Source of the DNA: Coprococcus ammoniilyticus
GTDB lineage: Bacteria; Bacillota; Clostridia; Lachnospirales; Lachnospiraceae
NCBI RefSeq assembly: GCF_025567345.1
Contig: NZ_JAOQJS010000006.1
Span: forward strand, 248,001-312,000
Length of the DNA stretch: 64,000 nucleotides
Reading direction: 5' to 3'
Shown here: one piece after another, positions 1 through 8,354 of the stretch
Layout of the letters: each line of letters starts with the position of its first letter
How positions within the stretch are numbered: the stretch's first letter is position 1
Notes under the pieces: generated by a model
Seen by the model: only the letters and a program-made list of their open reading frames with translations
Databases searched by the model: none
What the model was told of the DNA's origin: nothing
Made by a program: the position numbers and the translations under genes

Positions 1-279
1 TACCTGACATCCTTTTGAAGACAGTTTTGTTGCGATACTGACCGGTTTCTTGATGCGCGATTGGATAAATTCAATCGGATTTCGGTTGTAGCGAACGCTG
101 AAATCTGTATTTAATACATCCAGCTTGGTCTGAACTTCCTTGATCGCACAGGAGTACATCATCATAAGCTCCTCGAATCGTTTCATGTCTTCTATAAAAG
201 GATTCTGCTCCGGATATAGAAGTGCATCGATATAGCTTCTGTATATATTTGTATTTGTATTATTATCTTTAGCAGACAT
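1..279 (-). CDS. relQ: Small alarmone synthetase (RelQ/YjbM-like GTP pyrophosphokinase), 5' part only
   Basis: The gene reads leftward and runs off the window edge, leaving 93 N-terminal codons. The visible protein has the motif NPIEFIQSRIKKPVSIATKL, which matches the N-terminal part of the RelA/SpoT-type synthetase domain of small alarmone synthetases (SPIEFVTGRVK in the Bacillus protein). These cytoplasmic enzymes make (p)ppGpp from ATP and GDP or GTP. Two in-frame ATGs lie at 285 and 279. The GGAG site ends nine bases before the second and only three before the first, so 279 is preferred. The catalytic residues lie outside the window, so activity cannot be judged. The family call is by recognition of the N-terminus only. 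Confidence 0.75.
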   Translation of the reverse strand, partial: MSAKDNNTNTNIYRSYIDALLYPEQNPFIEDMKRFEELMMMYSCAIKEVQTKLDVLNTDFSVRYNRNPIEFIQSRIKKPVSIATKLSSKGCQV

Positions 280-400
280 ATTCATAATCTCCGTTTCTGT
301 TTTAGGCAATCTTTATTTTATCAATTTGCATGAATAGACAAAAAATCATTGTCCCTACCATTCTACTACATTTTAAAGGTAGAGTATACTATAAAAACGT

Positions 401-608
401 GATAAAATGAGCATTGCGACGGAATGTGCTTGCACAAGCCGGCATAATGCGAAAAAAACATAGAGCCGACAGGCGATATGATAAAATGAGCATTGCGACG
501 GATGTGCTTGCACATACCGGCATAATGCGAAAAAAACATGGAACCGACAGGTGACATGATAAAATGAGCATTGCGACGGAATGTGCTTGCACAAGCCGGC
601 ATAATGCG
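401..608. repeat. 79-bp tandem repeat, about 2.6 copies
   Basis: Copies start at 401, 480 and 558 (periods 79 and 78). Each begins GATAAAATGAGCATTGCGAC, contains the perfect small palindrome TGTGC-TT-GCACA or its variant, and then CCGGCATAATGCGA. The third copy stops about 17 bases before the ATG of the next gene, so the repeats form most of the gap between the divergent relQ and the unknown gene. Several short reading frames cross the repeats on the minus strand. They are repeats of themselves and do not look like genes. Function unknown; transcription-factor sites or an mRNA leader structure are possible. Confidence 0.85.
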
Positions 609-625
609 AGAAAGAAGTGAATTAT

Positions 626-1474
626 ATGAGATATTTGGATCGGCTGATTGCATCAGAGGTTCTTCCGAATGCTTATAAAGAGTGGCGGGGATACCGACAG
701 AAGCTGACAGACTTTATAGAAGAAAATTGTGTGGCCGAAGGAGGGTGTAAGCCTGTTCTTGCTATATGGGGAGCAGGACGGTCAAATGACATCGATCTGG
801 CAAGACTTGCAGAGAGATTTAAGCTGGTTTTGATCGATCGGGATGCAGAGGGACTTGTACAGGCGTGTAAGACCTATGGATTGGAGAAAACAGATGTTAT
901 TTGTGTGGATCTTCCTTTCTGGAATGTAGAGCTTGAGACTTATGAAATGTTTGAAGCATTGCTTGCAGAGGGTGAAGAGGCAGAGATCGTGATCGAGCAT
1001 TTGAAACAGGTTGCATTTGACAACAGCCACAGGGTATTGCCGGATATCGGACGAAGGTTTGACTACAGCGTCTGCGTAGGACTTCACAGCCAGTTGAATG
1101 CGAGATTTGCAGGCCTGTTATATATGTATCGGGAGAATTATGACGAGGAAGAATTGCAAATGATCGAGAATGCGATCCGGGCATTAAACGAAGCCGCGGT
1201 TACCCGGACAAATGATGTAATCTATATGCTGACGGAGAAATTAATGGTGTTCGGGTTAGAATGGGCAGTTGTAAATGAATCCGCTATGGATCAGTGGGAG
1301 AAGTTTGTTCCGGAGGATATTGAAGGTGCGTTGCAGCTTCGTCATGACATTGGAATACATAAGGATTTTGATATCCGGATCGAAGCGGAGCGGCGGTTGT
1401 TCTGGCCTTTTGCATGGAAGGAGCGAAAGAAGGGGTATGTGATGGAACTGCTGGCAGTACAGCCGCTTGAATAA
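626..1474 (+). CDS. Unrecognised conserved-looking protein, 282 aa
   Basis: I do not recognise this family. The protein is soluble and acidic with no signal peptide or membrane segment. Around residues 45-75 the stretch VLAIWGAGRSNDIDLARLAE followed by LVLIDRD resembles the glycine-rich loop and acidic strand of a Rossmann or SAM-dependent methyltransferase fold. A second strand-like stretch (DVICVDLPFW) follows. This is suggestive only. The C-terminal half is helical and ends in an aromatic stretch (RRLFWPFAW). The ATG at 626 is chosen. An in-frame GTG at 617 is also possible, and neither has a strong Shine-Dalgarno sequence. It stands alone between the tandem repeat and the sigma-factor operon. 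Confidence 0.7.
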   Translation: MRYLDRLIASEVLPNAYKEWRGYRQKLTDFIEENCVAEGGCKPVLAIWGAGRSNDIDLARLAERFKLVLIDRDAEGLVQACKTYGLEKTDVICVDLPFWNVELETYEMFEALLAEGEEAEIVIEHLKQVAFDNSHRVLPDIGRRFDYSVCVGLHSQLNARFAGLLYMYRENYDEEELQMIENAIRALNEAAVTRTNDVIYMLTEKLMVFGLEWAVVNESAMDQWEKFVPEDIEGALQLRHDIGIHKDFDIRIEAERRLFWPFAWKERKKGYVMELLAVQPLE

Positions 1475-1553
1475 TAGAGAATTGGGTATATACGAAGCCG
1501 GACAGAATATTAGCAAATTGAAGTGGGATGAACAGTAATAGAAAATCGGAAAA

Positions 1554-1583
1554 ATTCCATAAAAAACAGGGGTAAAAACGTAT
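1554..1583 (+). promoter_or_regulatory. Putative ECF-sigma promoter of the sigma/anti-sigma operon
   Basis: ATTCCATAAAAA is followed after exactly 13 bases by CGTAT, 21 bases upstream of the sigma-factor start. The same two blocks at the same spacing recur at 2885-2914, upstream of the vWA lipoprotein gene. ECF factors typically recognise a -10 element of the CGT type, and they usually drive their own operon. The assignment to this sigma factor is therefore an inference from the shared motif and the position. Confidence 0.6.
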
Positions 1584-1604
1584 AGCGGTTATAGGGAGAG
1601 ACAA

Positions 1605-2123
1605 ATGACAGACAGAGAATTTGGAAAATATATGTCTGCGATCGCACAGGGAGACCGGGAGAGCCTTCGGGCAGTGTATGACGAATATCTGAAGCTGATC
1701 TTTGCGGTGGTCTATGATACGATCCGGCAGAGAGAGGAAGCGGAGGATGTGACATCGGAGTTCTTCATCAAGCTTTATCGGATCGCAGACAGTTATAAGA
1801 AGGGAACCGGTCATAAGAGATGGCTTGTGACGATCGCAAAGAATATGGCGATCGACCGGATTCGAAAGATCGATCGTGAAATGCTGGTGGATGAAATGCC
1901 GGAGCGAAACGAAGGAAAGACGATGGAGAGTCAGGTAGTAGAGAACCTGACATTGAAGCAGGCAGTTGCCACGCTAAAACCGGAGGAGCAGGAGATTCTG
2001 GATCTGAAGGTAGTCGGAGGATTTACATTTAAAGAGATCGCGGAAATGAAAGGGCGACCGATCGGAACGATCACATGGATCTATAATCAGGCAATACAAA
2101 AATTAAGGAGGTGCAGGCTGTGA
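1605..2123 (+). CDS. ECF-family RNA polymerase sigma factor
   Basis: A 172-residue sigma-70-family protein of ECF size. Region 2 spans about residues 20-90, with the helix EEAEDVTSEFFIKLYR and the DNA-opening segment KRWLVTIAKNMAIDRIRK. Region 4 spans about 115-170, with the helix-turn-helix LKVVGGFTFKEIAEMKGRPI and the following recognition helix GTITWIYNQAIQKLRR. There is no region 1 or 3. It directs core RNA polymerase to a small regulon. GGGAGAG precedes the ATG. The next gene overlaps by four bases and encodes a single-pass membrane protein, the usual arrangement for an anti-sigma partner. The signal it responds to is not evident. Confidence 0.93.
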   Translation: MTDREFGKYMSAIAQGDRESLRAVYDEYLKLIFAVVYDTIRQREEAEDVTSEFFIKLYRIADSYKKGTGHKRWLVTIAKNMAIDRIRKIDREMLVDEMPERNEGKTMESQVVENLTLKQAVATLKPEEQEILDLKVVGGFTFKEIAEMKGRPIGTITWIYNQAIQKLRRCRL

Positions 2124-2866
2124 GAGATGAACAGAATAAGAACAGACAGACGGAAGAAGACAGATTCATAGAAGCTTATCTGAACCGAATCGATGCAGAA
2201 GCACCGGATCTGTGGGATCGGATCGAAGCAGGACTTGACCGTGAAGCAAAGGATGTAGAAGAAAAACAAAAGAAAACCTCAAAGGTAAAATATGTAATTC
2301 CGGTTCTTGCAATCGCAGCGGTTCTTCTGGCAGCAGTGATCGTGACACCGTTGCTGTCTGATTCTAAGCGACATTCGAAAGAAATAAATGCGGGTAGGAC
2401 AACAGATGTTTCAAATGATGGGCTGGATGCAGCTGAGAATTCAAATATATCCGATCAGGCGGAAGATTATGTGGATGAAACAGCGGATTCCATACCGGAG
2501 ACAGTACAGAATGAAACTGCCAACAGACCGACACAGAATACAACAGAAGATATACTGATGAATGGAGCCGGTGGAGATTCGTCCGATGTTCAGGCGGAAT
2601 CAGCTGATATGGATGCATGGCAGGAAATGAGTAATATAGCAGTTACACTTCAGATCACAGAGATTGTAACAGCAGAGCCGGATGCGGTACAAAAATATGT
2701 CGCAAAACTCTTGCAGGTATCTGATGCATCCGGGGAATTAATAACCGGTCAGGACATCGTATTGCAGCCGGAAGAAGCAGAGACATTTTCGGTAGGGGAA
2801 GAAGTAACAGGTATACTTCTCCGATATGATTCTGAACGACAGGCATGGATCTTAAGCAGACAGTAG
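2120..2866 (+). CDS. Putative membrane-anchored anti-sigma factor, 248 aa
   Basis: The GTG at 2120 overlaps the sigma-factor stop. AAGGAGG ends seven bases upstream, which favours it over the in-frame GTG at 2111. The cytoplasmic N-terminus (about 55 residues) has a helical segment (RFIEAYLNRIDAEAPDLW) that would hold the sigma factor. One membrane helix follows (about residues 57-78, VIPVLAIAAVLLAAVIV). After it comes a low-complexity acidic Asp/Glu/Asn-rich linker and a C-terminal domain of about 85 residues outside the cell. No zinc-finger HxxxCxxC motif is present, so it is not a ZAS-type anti-sigma. Function is inferred from gene position and topology. Confidence 0.7.
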   Translation: MRDEQNKNRQTEEDRFIEAYLNRIDAEAPDLWDRIEAGLDREAKDVEEKQKKTSKVKYVIPVLAIAAVLLAAVIVTPLLSDSKRHSKEINAGRTTDVSNDGLDAAENSNISDQAEDYVDETADSIPETVQNETANRPTQNTTEDILMNGAGGDSSDVQAESADMDAWQEMSNIAVTLQITEIVTAEPDAVQKYVAKLLQVSDASGELITGQDIVLQPEEAETFSVGEEVTGILLRYDSERQAWILSRQ

Positions 2867-2884
2867 TTGATCTGTAAGAAAAAA

Positions 2885-2914
2885 ATTCCATAAAAAGAGG
2901 ATACCCATCCGTAT
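2885..2914 (+). promoter_or_regulatory. Second copy of the ECF-type promoter, upstream of the vWA lipoprotein
   Basis: ATTCCATAAAAA, 13 bases, CGTAT, identical in both blocks and spacing to 1554-1583. It sits just after the anti-sigma stop and 129 bases before the lipoprotein start. It makes the lipoprotein gene a likely member of the sigma factor's regulon. Confidence 0.6.
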
Positions 2915-3043
2915 CTTAGTCATAAAGAGAACAGATAGCTGTAAAATTTCGTTTTTACATTCGACAATTGCTAACGTCAGAGGTGATCAGAGCAGAAATT
3001 ATGCAGATATCGGATAGTGACTAAGATAAGGAGGGTATTTTTT

Positions 3044-4879
3044 ATGAGAAAAATCAGACGGATGGTAAGTGTGGTTATGATCTCCTGCATGATGGCGGGC
3101 TGTCTTGCAGGCTGCGGAAGCGGGAAAGAAACAGGAGGCACGCATGGAGAACGACAGGGAACGGAAAGCCGGTCAGGTACGGAGCGGGAGAGCATCGCAG
3201 AAAGATATAGACAGAAAGCCGCAAAAGAGGAATTTGAAGAAAATATAGCGAAATCCGGACAGTCACAGCAAAATATGGCTGTGCCGGAATGCATAGAAGA
3301 AGAGGCTTGTGATAGTGTGGTTTCGGCTGCCGATACATATAATTCCGTAACGGACAGTGCATCAAATTCTGAATATGTAAAAATCGGATATGGAGAATCC
3401 GGTTATGATACCAGAGAGTATGACTATCAGGAAGAACACCGTTTTGTGTCTACGAAAGATTTCCCGCTTTCAACATTTGCGGCAGATTGTGATACAGCTT
3501 CCTACAGCAATATCAGAAGTTATATCGAAGAAGGAATGCTGCCGCCTGCAGGAGCAGTCCGGGTCGAAGAAATGATCAATTATTTTGATTATGACTATGT
3601 ATCAGGCCCGGAGGCTGGGAAGAAGTTTGCAGTATATACGGAATATGCGGATTGTCCATGGAATAAAGATACAAAGCTGATGATGGTAGGACTGAATACG
3701 GCCGCGATCGATATGAGTGAGAAGAAAGCATCCAATCTGGTATTCCTGATCGATACATCCGGTTCTATGTATGAGGAAAATAAACTGCCGTTGGCACAGA
3801 AAGCATTTAAAATGCTGGCAGAGAATCTGGATGAGAACGACAGGATCAGTATTGTTACATATGCGGGTTCGGATACGGTTGTTCTAAATGGCGTGGCAGG
3901 TTCGGAGGCCTATACGATATGCGAGGCACTGGATTCGCTGGAAGCATCCGGCAGCACAAATGGAAGTGCGGGACTGATCACGGCATATGAGATCGCAGAG
4001 CAGCAGTTTATAAAAGACGGAAATAATCGGGTGATCCTTGCGACGGATGGTGATCTGAATGTCGGGCTGACAAGCGAGAGTGATCTGGTAGGATTGATCA
4101 CTGAGGAGAAGGACAGCGGTATATTCTTGAGCGTTCTGGGATTTGGCTCTGATAATCTGAAGGATAACAAATTAGAAGCACTGGCAGATCACGGAAACGG
4201 TAATTACTCGTATCTGGATTCTGTCTATGAAGCAAAGAAGGTTCTGGTTGACGAAATGGGTGGAACCTTATATACGGTTGCAAAGGATGTCAAAATGCAG
4301 ATTGAATTCAATCCGGAGCAGGTGAAAGGTTATCGGCAGATCGGATATGAGAACCGTACGCTTTCTGCAGAAGATTTTGCAGATGATACGGTGGATGGCG
4401 GCGAGATCGGAGCCGGTCATGTGGTGACTGCACTCTATGAGGTGGTTCCGGTCGATTCGGAATTTGACGTGCCGGAGGCAGAGACAAAATATACATCGAA
4501 AAAGCAGAGTACAAATTATTCCGGCGAACTGGCAACCGTGAATATCCGTTACAAAGAACCGGATAGAGATAAGAGCACACTGGAAACAGCCGTTATAAAG
4601 GCAGAAAGCGGTCAAAAGGGAATGTCTCATGACCTGAGCTTTGCATCGGCGGTTGCGGTATATGGAATGCTGCTTACGGACAGCGCATATAAAGGAATAG
4701 CGACGTATAAGATGGTGGAAGAACTTGCGGAAGCAGGAATCACGGTTCAGACGGATGAAAGAAACATGGCTCAGGCAAGCAACGACCAGTTATACCGGAG
4801 TCAGTTTCTTGAACTGGTGCGGAAGACGGAGAAAATACCTCAACGTGAACCGGCAGCACAGATGTGGCAGTGCGATTAA
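3044..4879 (+). CDS. Surface lipoprotein with von Willebrand factor A domain (YfbK-like)
   Basis: The ATG at 3044 follows AAGGAGGG by a normal distance; an upstream in-frame GTG (3017) precedes that site and is rejected. The 611-residue protein starts with a lipoprotein signal (KIRRMVSVVMISCMMAG, lipobox MAGC or LAGC at residues 20-24). A Glu/Ser-rich linker follows. Then comes the N-terminal domain typical of YfbK-like proteins (FPLSTFAADCDTASYSNIR ... PAGAVRVEEMINYFDYDY). The vWA domain has a complete metal-site motif DTSGSM near residue 245 and a TDGDLN motif. The C-terminal part resembles the DUF3520 region. It probably binds a protein or wall ligand at the membrane surface. Its shared promoter links it to the neighbouring ECF sigma factor. 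Confidence 0.88.
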   Translation: MRKIRRMVSVVMISCMMAGCLAGCGSGKETGGTHGERQGTESRSGTERESIAERYRQKAAKEEFEENIAKSGQSQQNMAVPECIEEEACDSVVSAADTYNSVTDSASNSEYVKIGYGESGYDTREYDYQEEHRFVSTKDFPLSTFAADCDTASYSNIRSYIEEGMLPPAGAVRVEEMINYFDYDYVSGPEAGKKFAVYTEYADCPWNKDTKLMMVGLNTAAIDMSEKKASNLVFLIDTSGSMYEENKLPLAQKAFKMLAENLDENDRISIVTYAGSDTVVLNGVAGSEAYTICEALDSLEASGSTNGSAGLITAYEIAEQQFIKDGNNRVILATDGDLNVGLTSESDLVGLITEEKDSGIFLSVLGFGSDNLKDNKLEALADHGNGNYSYLDSVYEAKKVLVDEMGGTLYTVAKDVKMQIEFNPEQVKGYRQIGYENRTLSAEDFADDTVDGGEIGAGHVVTALYEVVPVDSEFDVPEAETKYTSKKQSTNYSGELATVNIRYKEPDRDKSTLETAVIKAESGQKGMSHDLSFASAVAVYGMLLTDSAYKGIATYKMVEELAEAGITVQTDERNMAQASNDQLYRSQFLELVRKTEKIPQREPAAQMWQCD

Positions 4880-5034
4880 CGGACGGCCGGTTGTTTATAC
4901 TCGAAATACATAATAAATATAAGCCGTAAAAGGTGTTTTTTTCTCTGATATATGCTAACATATATAAGATCATTGCAGTATATGATCGATTTACTGTTTA
5001 CTATTATGAGGAGAGCATACAGGAGGAAAAGAAA

Positions 5035-6516
5035 ATGAAAAAATGTCTGAAATGCGGAGCTGAACTGGATGATGGTGCAAATTTTTGCAGATATTGTGGA
5101 AGTTCACAGAAGGTTGACAGCGCAGAAGCAATAGCACAGGGCTATTATGCGCCAAACGGAATGTCTCAGGATTACTATGACCCAAATGGCACAGCACAGG
5201 GGTATTATGCTCCAAATGACATGGCACAGGGCTACTATGCTCCAAATGACATGGCACAGGGCTGCTATGATCCAAATGGCACAGCACAGGGGTATTATGC
5301 TCCAAATGACATGGCACAGGGCTACTATGATCCAAATGGCACAGCACAGGGCTATTATGATCCAAATGGTATGCTCCAGGGTTACTATGACCAAAATAGT
5401 ATGAATCCGGGAGTAGAGCAGCCTGTTTCCAAAATGCCGAAAACCGGGAAATCCAGAGAGAAGAAATCGAAAAAATCTATAATGTTGATTGTCGGTATAG
5501 CAGCGGCGGTCGTATTGGCAGCAGTTTTATTTTTCCTGTTTTTTGGAAGAGAAATGATCGCCAAGAGCAAAATTAAAAGTGCGGCTGAGGATTATGCAGG
5601 GTATATTGAAAAACTGAAAGTCAAAGAACTTGTGAAAGCTACAGCGCCAAAGGGGCTGATCGAAGATATCGTTGTCGATGCTATGAGAGCGGATGGAGCA
5701 GATTTCGATGACCTTAAGGAGTTCAGAGATGATTTTGACGATGAGTATGATGATATGATCGATGATGCCTATGATGAGGCAGACGATGCAGGAGTTAAGA
5801 TCAGTCTGGATGATTTCAAGGTTGAAAAGGTTAAGAAGGTTGACGTTAAAGATGTGATTCAGTATGTATATGATGAACTGGGCGAAAAAGAGATAGAAGG
5901 ATATGATGTTGACAAGGTTTACGCTCTCGTAAAAGAAAAAGCAGAAGATTACAATCTGGATCTGAAAAAGATTTACAGAGTAGATATTTCTTATGATCTG
6001 TCTGTAAGAGGAGATTATTTTGACTGGAAGGATGTAAAAGACGCATTAAAGGGTGAAGGAATTAATGTAAATGATCTGTGTGATCATCTTTATGCATATG
6101 AATATGAAGGAGAGTATTATCTGATTCCCGGTGTTGAGGATGCATTGATACCATCATTTAAGAAATATATGGAAAAGGTGAATAGATCCAGAGATATTTC
6201 AAATGCGGATAGCATTCGTATCGCATTACAGACAGCATTATCTGATATAGATGCTTATGAAAGCTTTTATAAGAGTGATGTTGATAATGAATATGTCATA
6301 TTATCCGAAAACGGTATGACAAAGGTTCCTGCAGCTTTCCGTAAAGAGTTTGACGCTGTGCTCGGCGAGTATCCGGAAGTGAAATATATAAAAGACGGTT
6401 ATGATAAATTTGCATTTAAACTGGATGTTGAAAGTAACACATGCACGGTTTATGTTACAAATGGTTCTGATTTTGTGGAGATTTCTCCGGATATAGATTA
6501 CGATTTTTATTTTTAA
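5035..6516 (+). CDS. Zinc-ribbon membrane protein with decapeptide repeats
   Basis: The start at 5035 has AGGAGG upstream; the frame stays open to 4933, but nothing supports an earlier start. The 493-residue protein has four parts. Residues 1-25 hold a zinc-ribbon with two Cys pairs (CLKCG ... CRYCG). Residues 34-123 are nine decapeptides of the type AQGYYAPNDM. A Lys-rich stretch and one membrane helix (about 150-175, MLIVGIAAAVVLAAVLFFLFF) follow. The last part is a long, very Asp/Glu-rich extracellular region containing FRDDFDDEYDDMIDDAYDEA. Zinc-ribbon plus single-helix proteins are common in gut Firmicutes, but their function is mostly unknown. Role not assigned. Confidence 0.85.
   Translation: MKKCLKCGAELDDGANFCRYCGSSQKVDSAEAIAQGYYAPNGMSQDYYDPNGTAQGYYAPNDMAQGYYAPNDMAQGCYDPNGTAQGYYAPNDMAQGYYDPNGTAQGYYDPNGMLQGYYDQNSMNPGVEQPVSKMPKTGKSREKKSKKSIMLIVGIAAAVVLAAVLFFLFFGREMIAKSKIKSAAEDYAGYIEKLKVKELVKATAPKGLIEDIVVDAMRADGADFDDLKEFRDDFDDEYDDMIDDAYDEADDAGVKISLDDFKVEKVKKVDVKDVIQYVYDELGEKEIEGYDVDKVYALVKEKAEDYNLDLKKIYRVDISYDLSVRGDYFDWKDVKDALKGEGINVNDLCDHLYAYEYEGEYYLIPGVEDALIPSFKKYMEKVNRSRDISNADSIRIALQTALSDIDAYESFYKSDVDNEYVILSENGMTKVPAAFRKEFDAVLGEYPEVKYIKDGYDKFAFKLDVESNTCTVYVTNGSDFVEISPDIDYDFYF
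5134..5403 (+). repeat. In-frame 30-bp tandem repeat, nine units
   Basis: Nine consecutive 30-bp units encode decapeptides with the pattern (A/S/L)Q(G/D)YY(A/D)PN(D/G)(M/T). Adjacent units alternate between APND and DPNG forms, so the array looks as if it grew by duplicating pairs of units. It lies between the zinc-ribbon and the membrane helix of the host protein and would be easily changed by slippage. Confidence 0.9.
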
Positions 6517-6614
6517 GCGTATAGAAGCACTTCCCTTTTATTGATAATTCTTGTATAATAAAGCATTAGAGTTGCCAAAAGGCAAATATGAGAAATGACA
6601 GGAAGGATAAATTA

Positions 6615-8354
6615 ATGGGTGAAAAAAAGATAATGCTCGGTAATGCAGCGATCGCCAGAGGCGCATATGAAGCCGGTGTAAAGGTATCAGCAGCATATCC
6701 GGGTACTCCAAGTACAGAGATCAGTGAGAATATTGTAAAATATCCTGAGATATATGCAGAATGGTCTCCAAATGAAAAAGTAGCAACAGAGGTTGCGATC
6801 GGAGCATCATTTGCCGGTGTCCGTTCAATCGTATCAATGAAGCATGTAGGTGTGAATGTAGCTTCAGATCCATTATTTACAGCAGCATATACCGGTGTAA
6901 AGGGTGGTATGGTTTTAGTAGCAGCCGATGATCCGGGTATGTATTCATCACAGAATGAACAGGATTCCAGACTGGTAGCAAGGACAGCGATGATTCCGGT
7001 GTTTGAACCATCTGACAGTATGGAAGCAAAGGAGTTCACAAAGTATGCATTTGAATGCAGCGAGAAGTACGATACTCCGATCATGCTCCGTACAACAACC
7101 AGACTGGCACATTCACAGGGCGTTGTTGAATTAAATGACAGAGTAGAAGTAGAAGACAAGCCATACGAGAGAGACATTAAGAAGATGGTTATGATGCCGG
7201 GTAATGCGATCCCTCGTCATGTATTTGTAGAACAGAGATTAAAGGACATGGCAGCAGACGGTGCGGATATGCCGATCAATCGTGTAGAGATGAATGATAC
7301 CAGCGTTGGTGTTATCACCAGTGGTATTCCATATCAGTACGTAAAGGAAGCAATGCCAAATGCCTCCGTATTAAAGCTTGGTATGGTAAATCCGCTTCCT
7401 AGAAAGTTGATCGAAGACTTTGCGGCAAAGGTTGATAAGCTGTATGTTATTGAGGAGCTAGAGCCTCATATCGAGACACAGGTAAGAGCCTGGGGCATCG
7501 ATGCAGTAGGTAAGGAGCTTTTGACCGTTCAGGGTGAATACAGTGCAAATATGTTAAGAGAGAAGATACTCGGCGAGAAGGTTGAGCAGGAAGAACCTGC
7601 AAAGGTTGCGCCTAGACCACCTATCCTTTGTCCGGGATGCCCACATAGAAGTGTATTTTCAGTATTAAACGAACTGAAGATCCACGCAGCAGGAGATATC
7701 GGATGCTATACATTGGGAGCAGTTGCGCCGCTTAGCGTAATTGATACAACCGTATGTATGGGATCTTCCATTTCCACCTTACATGGTATGGAAAAGGCAA
7801 AAGGAAAAGATTATATTAAGAATTGGGTTGCGGTTATCGGTGATTCCACATTCATGCATACAGGTGTAAACTCTCTGATGAATATGGTTTACAACAAGGG
7901 CACAGGAACCGTTATCATCCTTGATAATTCAACAACCGGTATGACAGGTCATCAGGATCATGCAGCGACCGGTAAGACCTTGCAGGGTGAACCTACATAT
8001 GCGATCAACATTTATAAATTGTGCAAGGCGATCGGTATTGACAGTGTACATGAGATCAATGCATTTGACATTGACGGTTTAAAGAAGCTGATCAAAGAGG
8101 AAGTTGCAAAGGATGAGATCTCTGTTATTATCACCAAGTCTCCTTGTGTTCTTTTAAAGACAACCAAGGTAACAGGTGTATGCAGAGCTATCCCGGAGAA
8201 ATGTAAGAAGTGTGGTATGTGCTTAAAGCCGGGATGCCCGGCAGTTATCAAGCAGCCGGATGGAACGATCCAGATCGATGAGACCATGTGTAATGGTTGC
8301 GGACTGTGTATGAAGCGTTGTAAGTTTGATGCGATCGAAAAGGAGGAATTCTAA
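6615..8354 (+). CDS. iorA: Indolepyruvate:ferredoxin oxidoreductase, alpha subunit
   Basis: A 579-residue enzyme subunit that oxidatively decarboxylates aryl pyruvates (from aromatic amino acids) to aryl-acetyl-CoA with ferredoxin as acceptor. The N-terminal pyruvate-oxidoreductase-type domain begins ML-GNAAIARGAYEAGV and has the AAYPGTPSTEI motif. The thiamine-diphosphate domain carries GDSTFMHTGVNSL and DNSTTGMTGHQDH. The C-terminus holds two 4Fe-4S clusters (CKKCGMCLKPGC and CNGCGLCMKRC). AGGAAGG lies eight bases before ATG 6615, which decides against the in-frame ATG at 6588. It overlaps iorB by one base. Such enzymes are typical of anaerobes. Confidence 0.96.
   Translation: MGEKKIMLGNAAIARGAYEAGVKVSAAYPGTPSTEISENIVKYPEIYAEWSPNEKVATEVAIGASFAGVRSIVSMKHVGVNVASDPLFTAAYTGVKGGMVLVAADDPGMYSSQNEQDSRLVARTAMIPVFEPSDSMEAKEFTKYAFECSEKYDTPIMLRTTTRLAHSQGVVELNDRVEVEDKPYERDIKKMVMMPGNAIPRHVFVEQRLKDMAADGADMPINRVEMNDTSVGVITSGIPYQYVKEAMPNASVLKLGMVNPLPRKLIEDFAAKVDKLYVIEELEPHIETQVRAWGIDAVGKELLTVQGEYSANMLREKILGEKVEQEEPAKVAPRPPILCPGCPHRSVFSVLNELKIHAAGDIGCYTLGAVAPLSVIDTTVCMGSSISTLHGMEKAKGKDYIKNWVAVIGDSTFMHTGVNSLMNMVYNKGTGTVIILDNSTTGMTGHQDHAATGKTLQGEPTYAINIYKLCKAIGIDSVHEINAFDIDGLKKLIKEEVAKDEISVIITKSPCVLLKTTKVTGVCRAIPEKCKKCGMCLKPGCPAVIKQPDGTIQIDETMCNGCGLCMKRCKFDAIEKEEF

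Noticed and set aside
366..653. Minus-strand frames of up to 95 codons in the 79-bp repeat region
   Set aside because: They repeat the same peptide because of the DNA repeat; no ribosome site and no similarity to known proteins.
4991..5404. Repetitive frames on both strands at the decapeptide repeat
   Set aside because: They are shadows of the 30-bp repeat in the zinc-ribbon gene.
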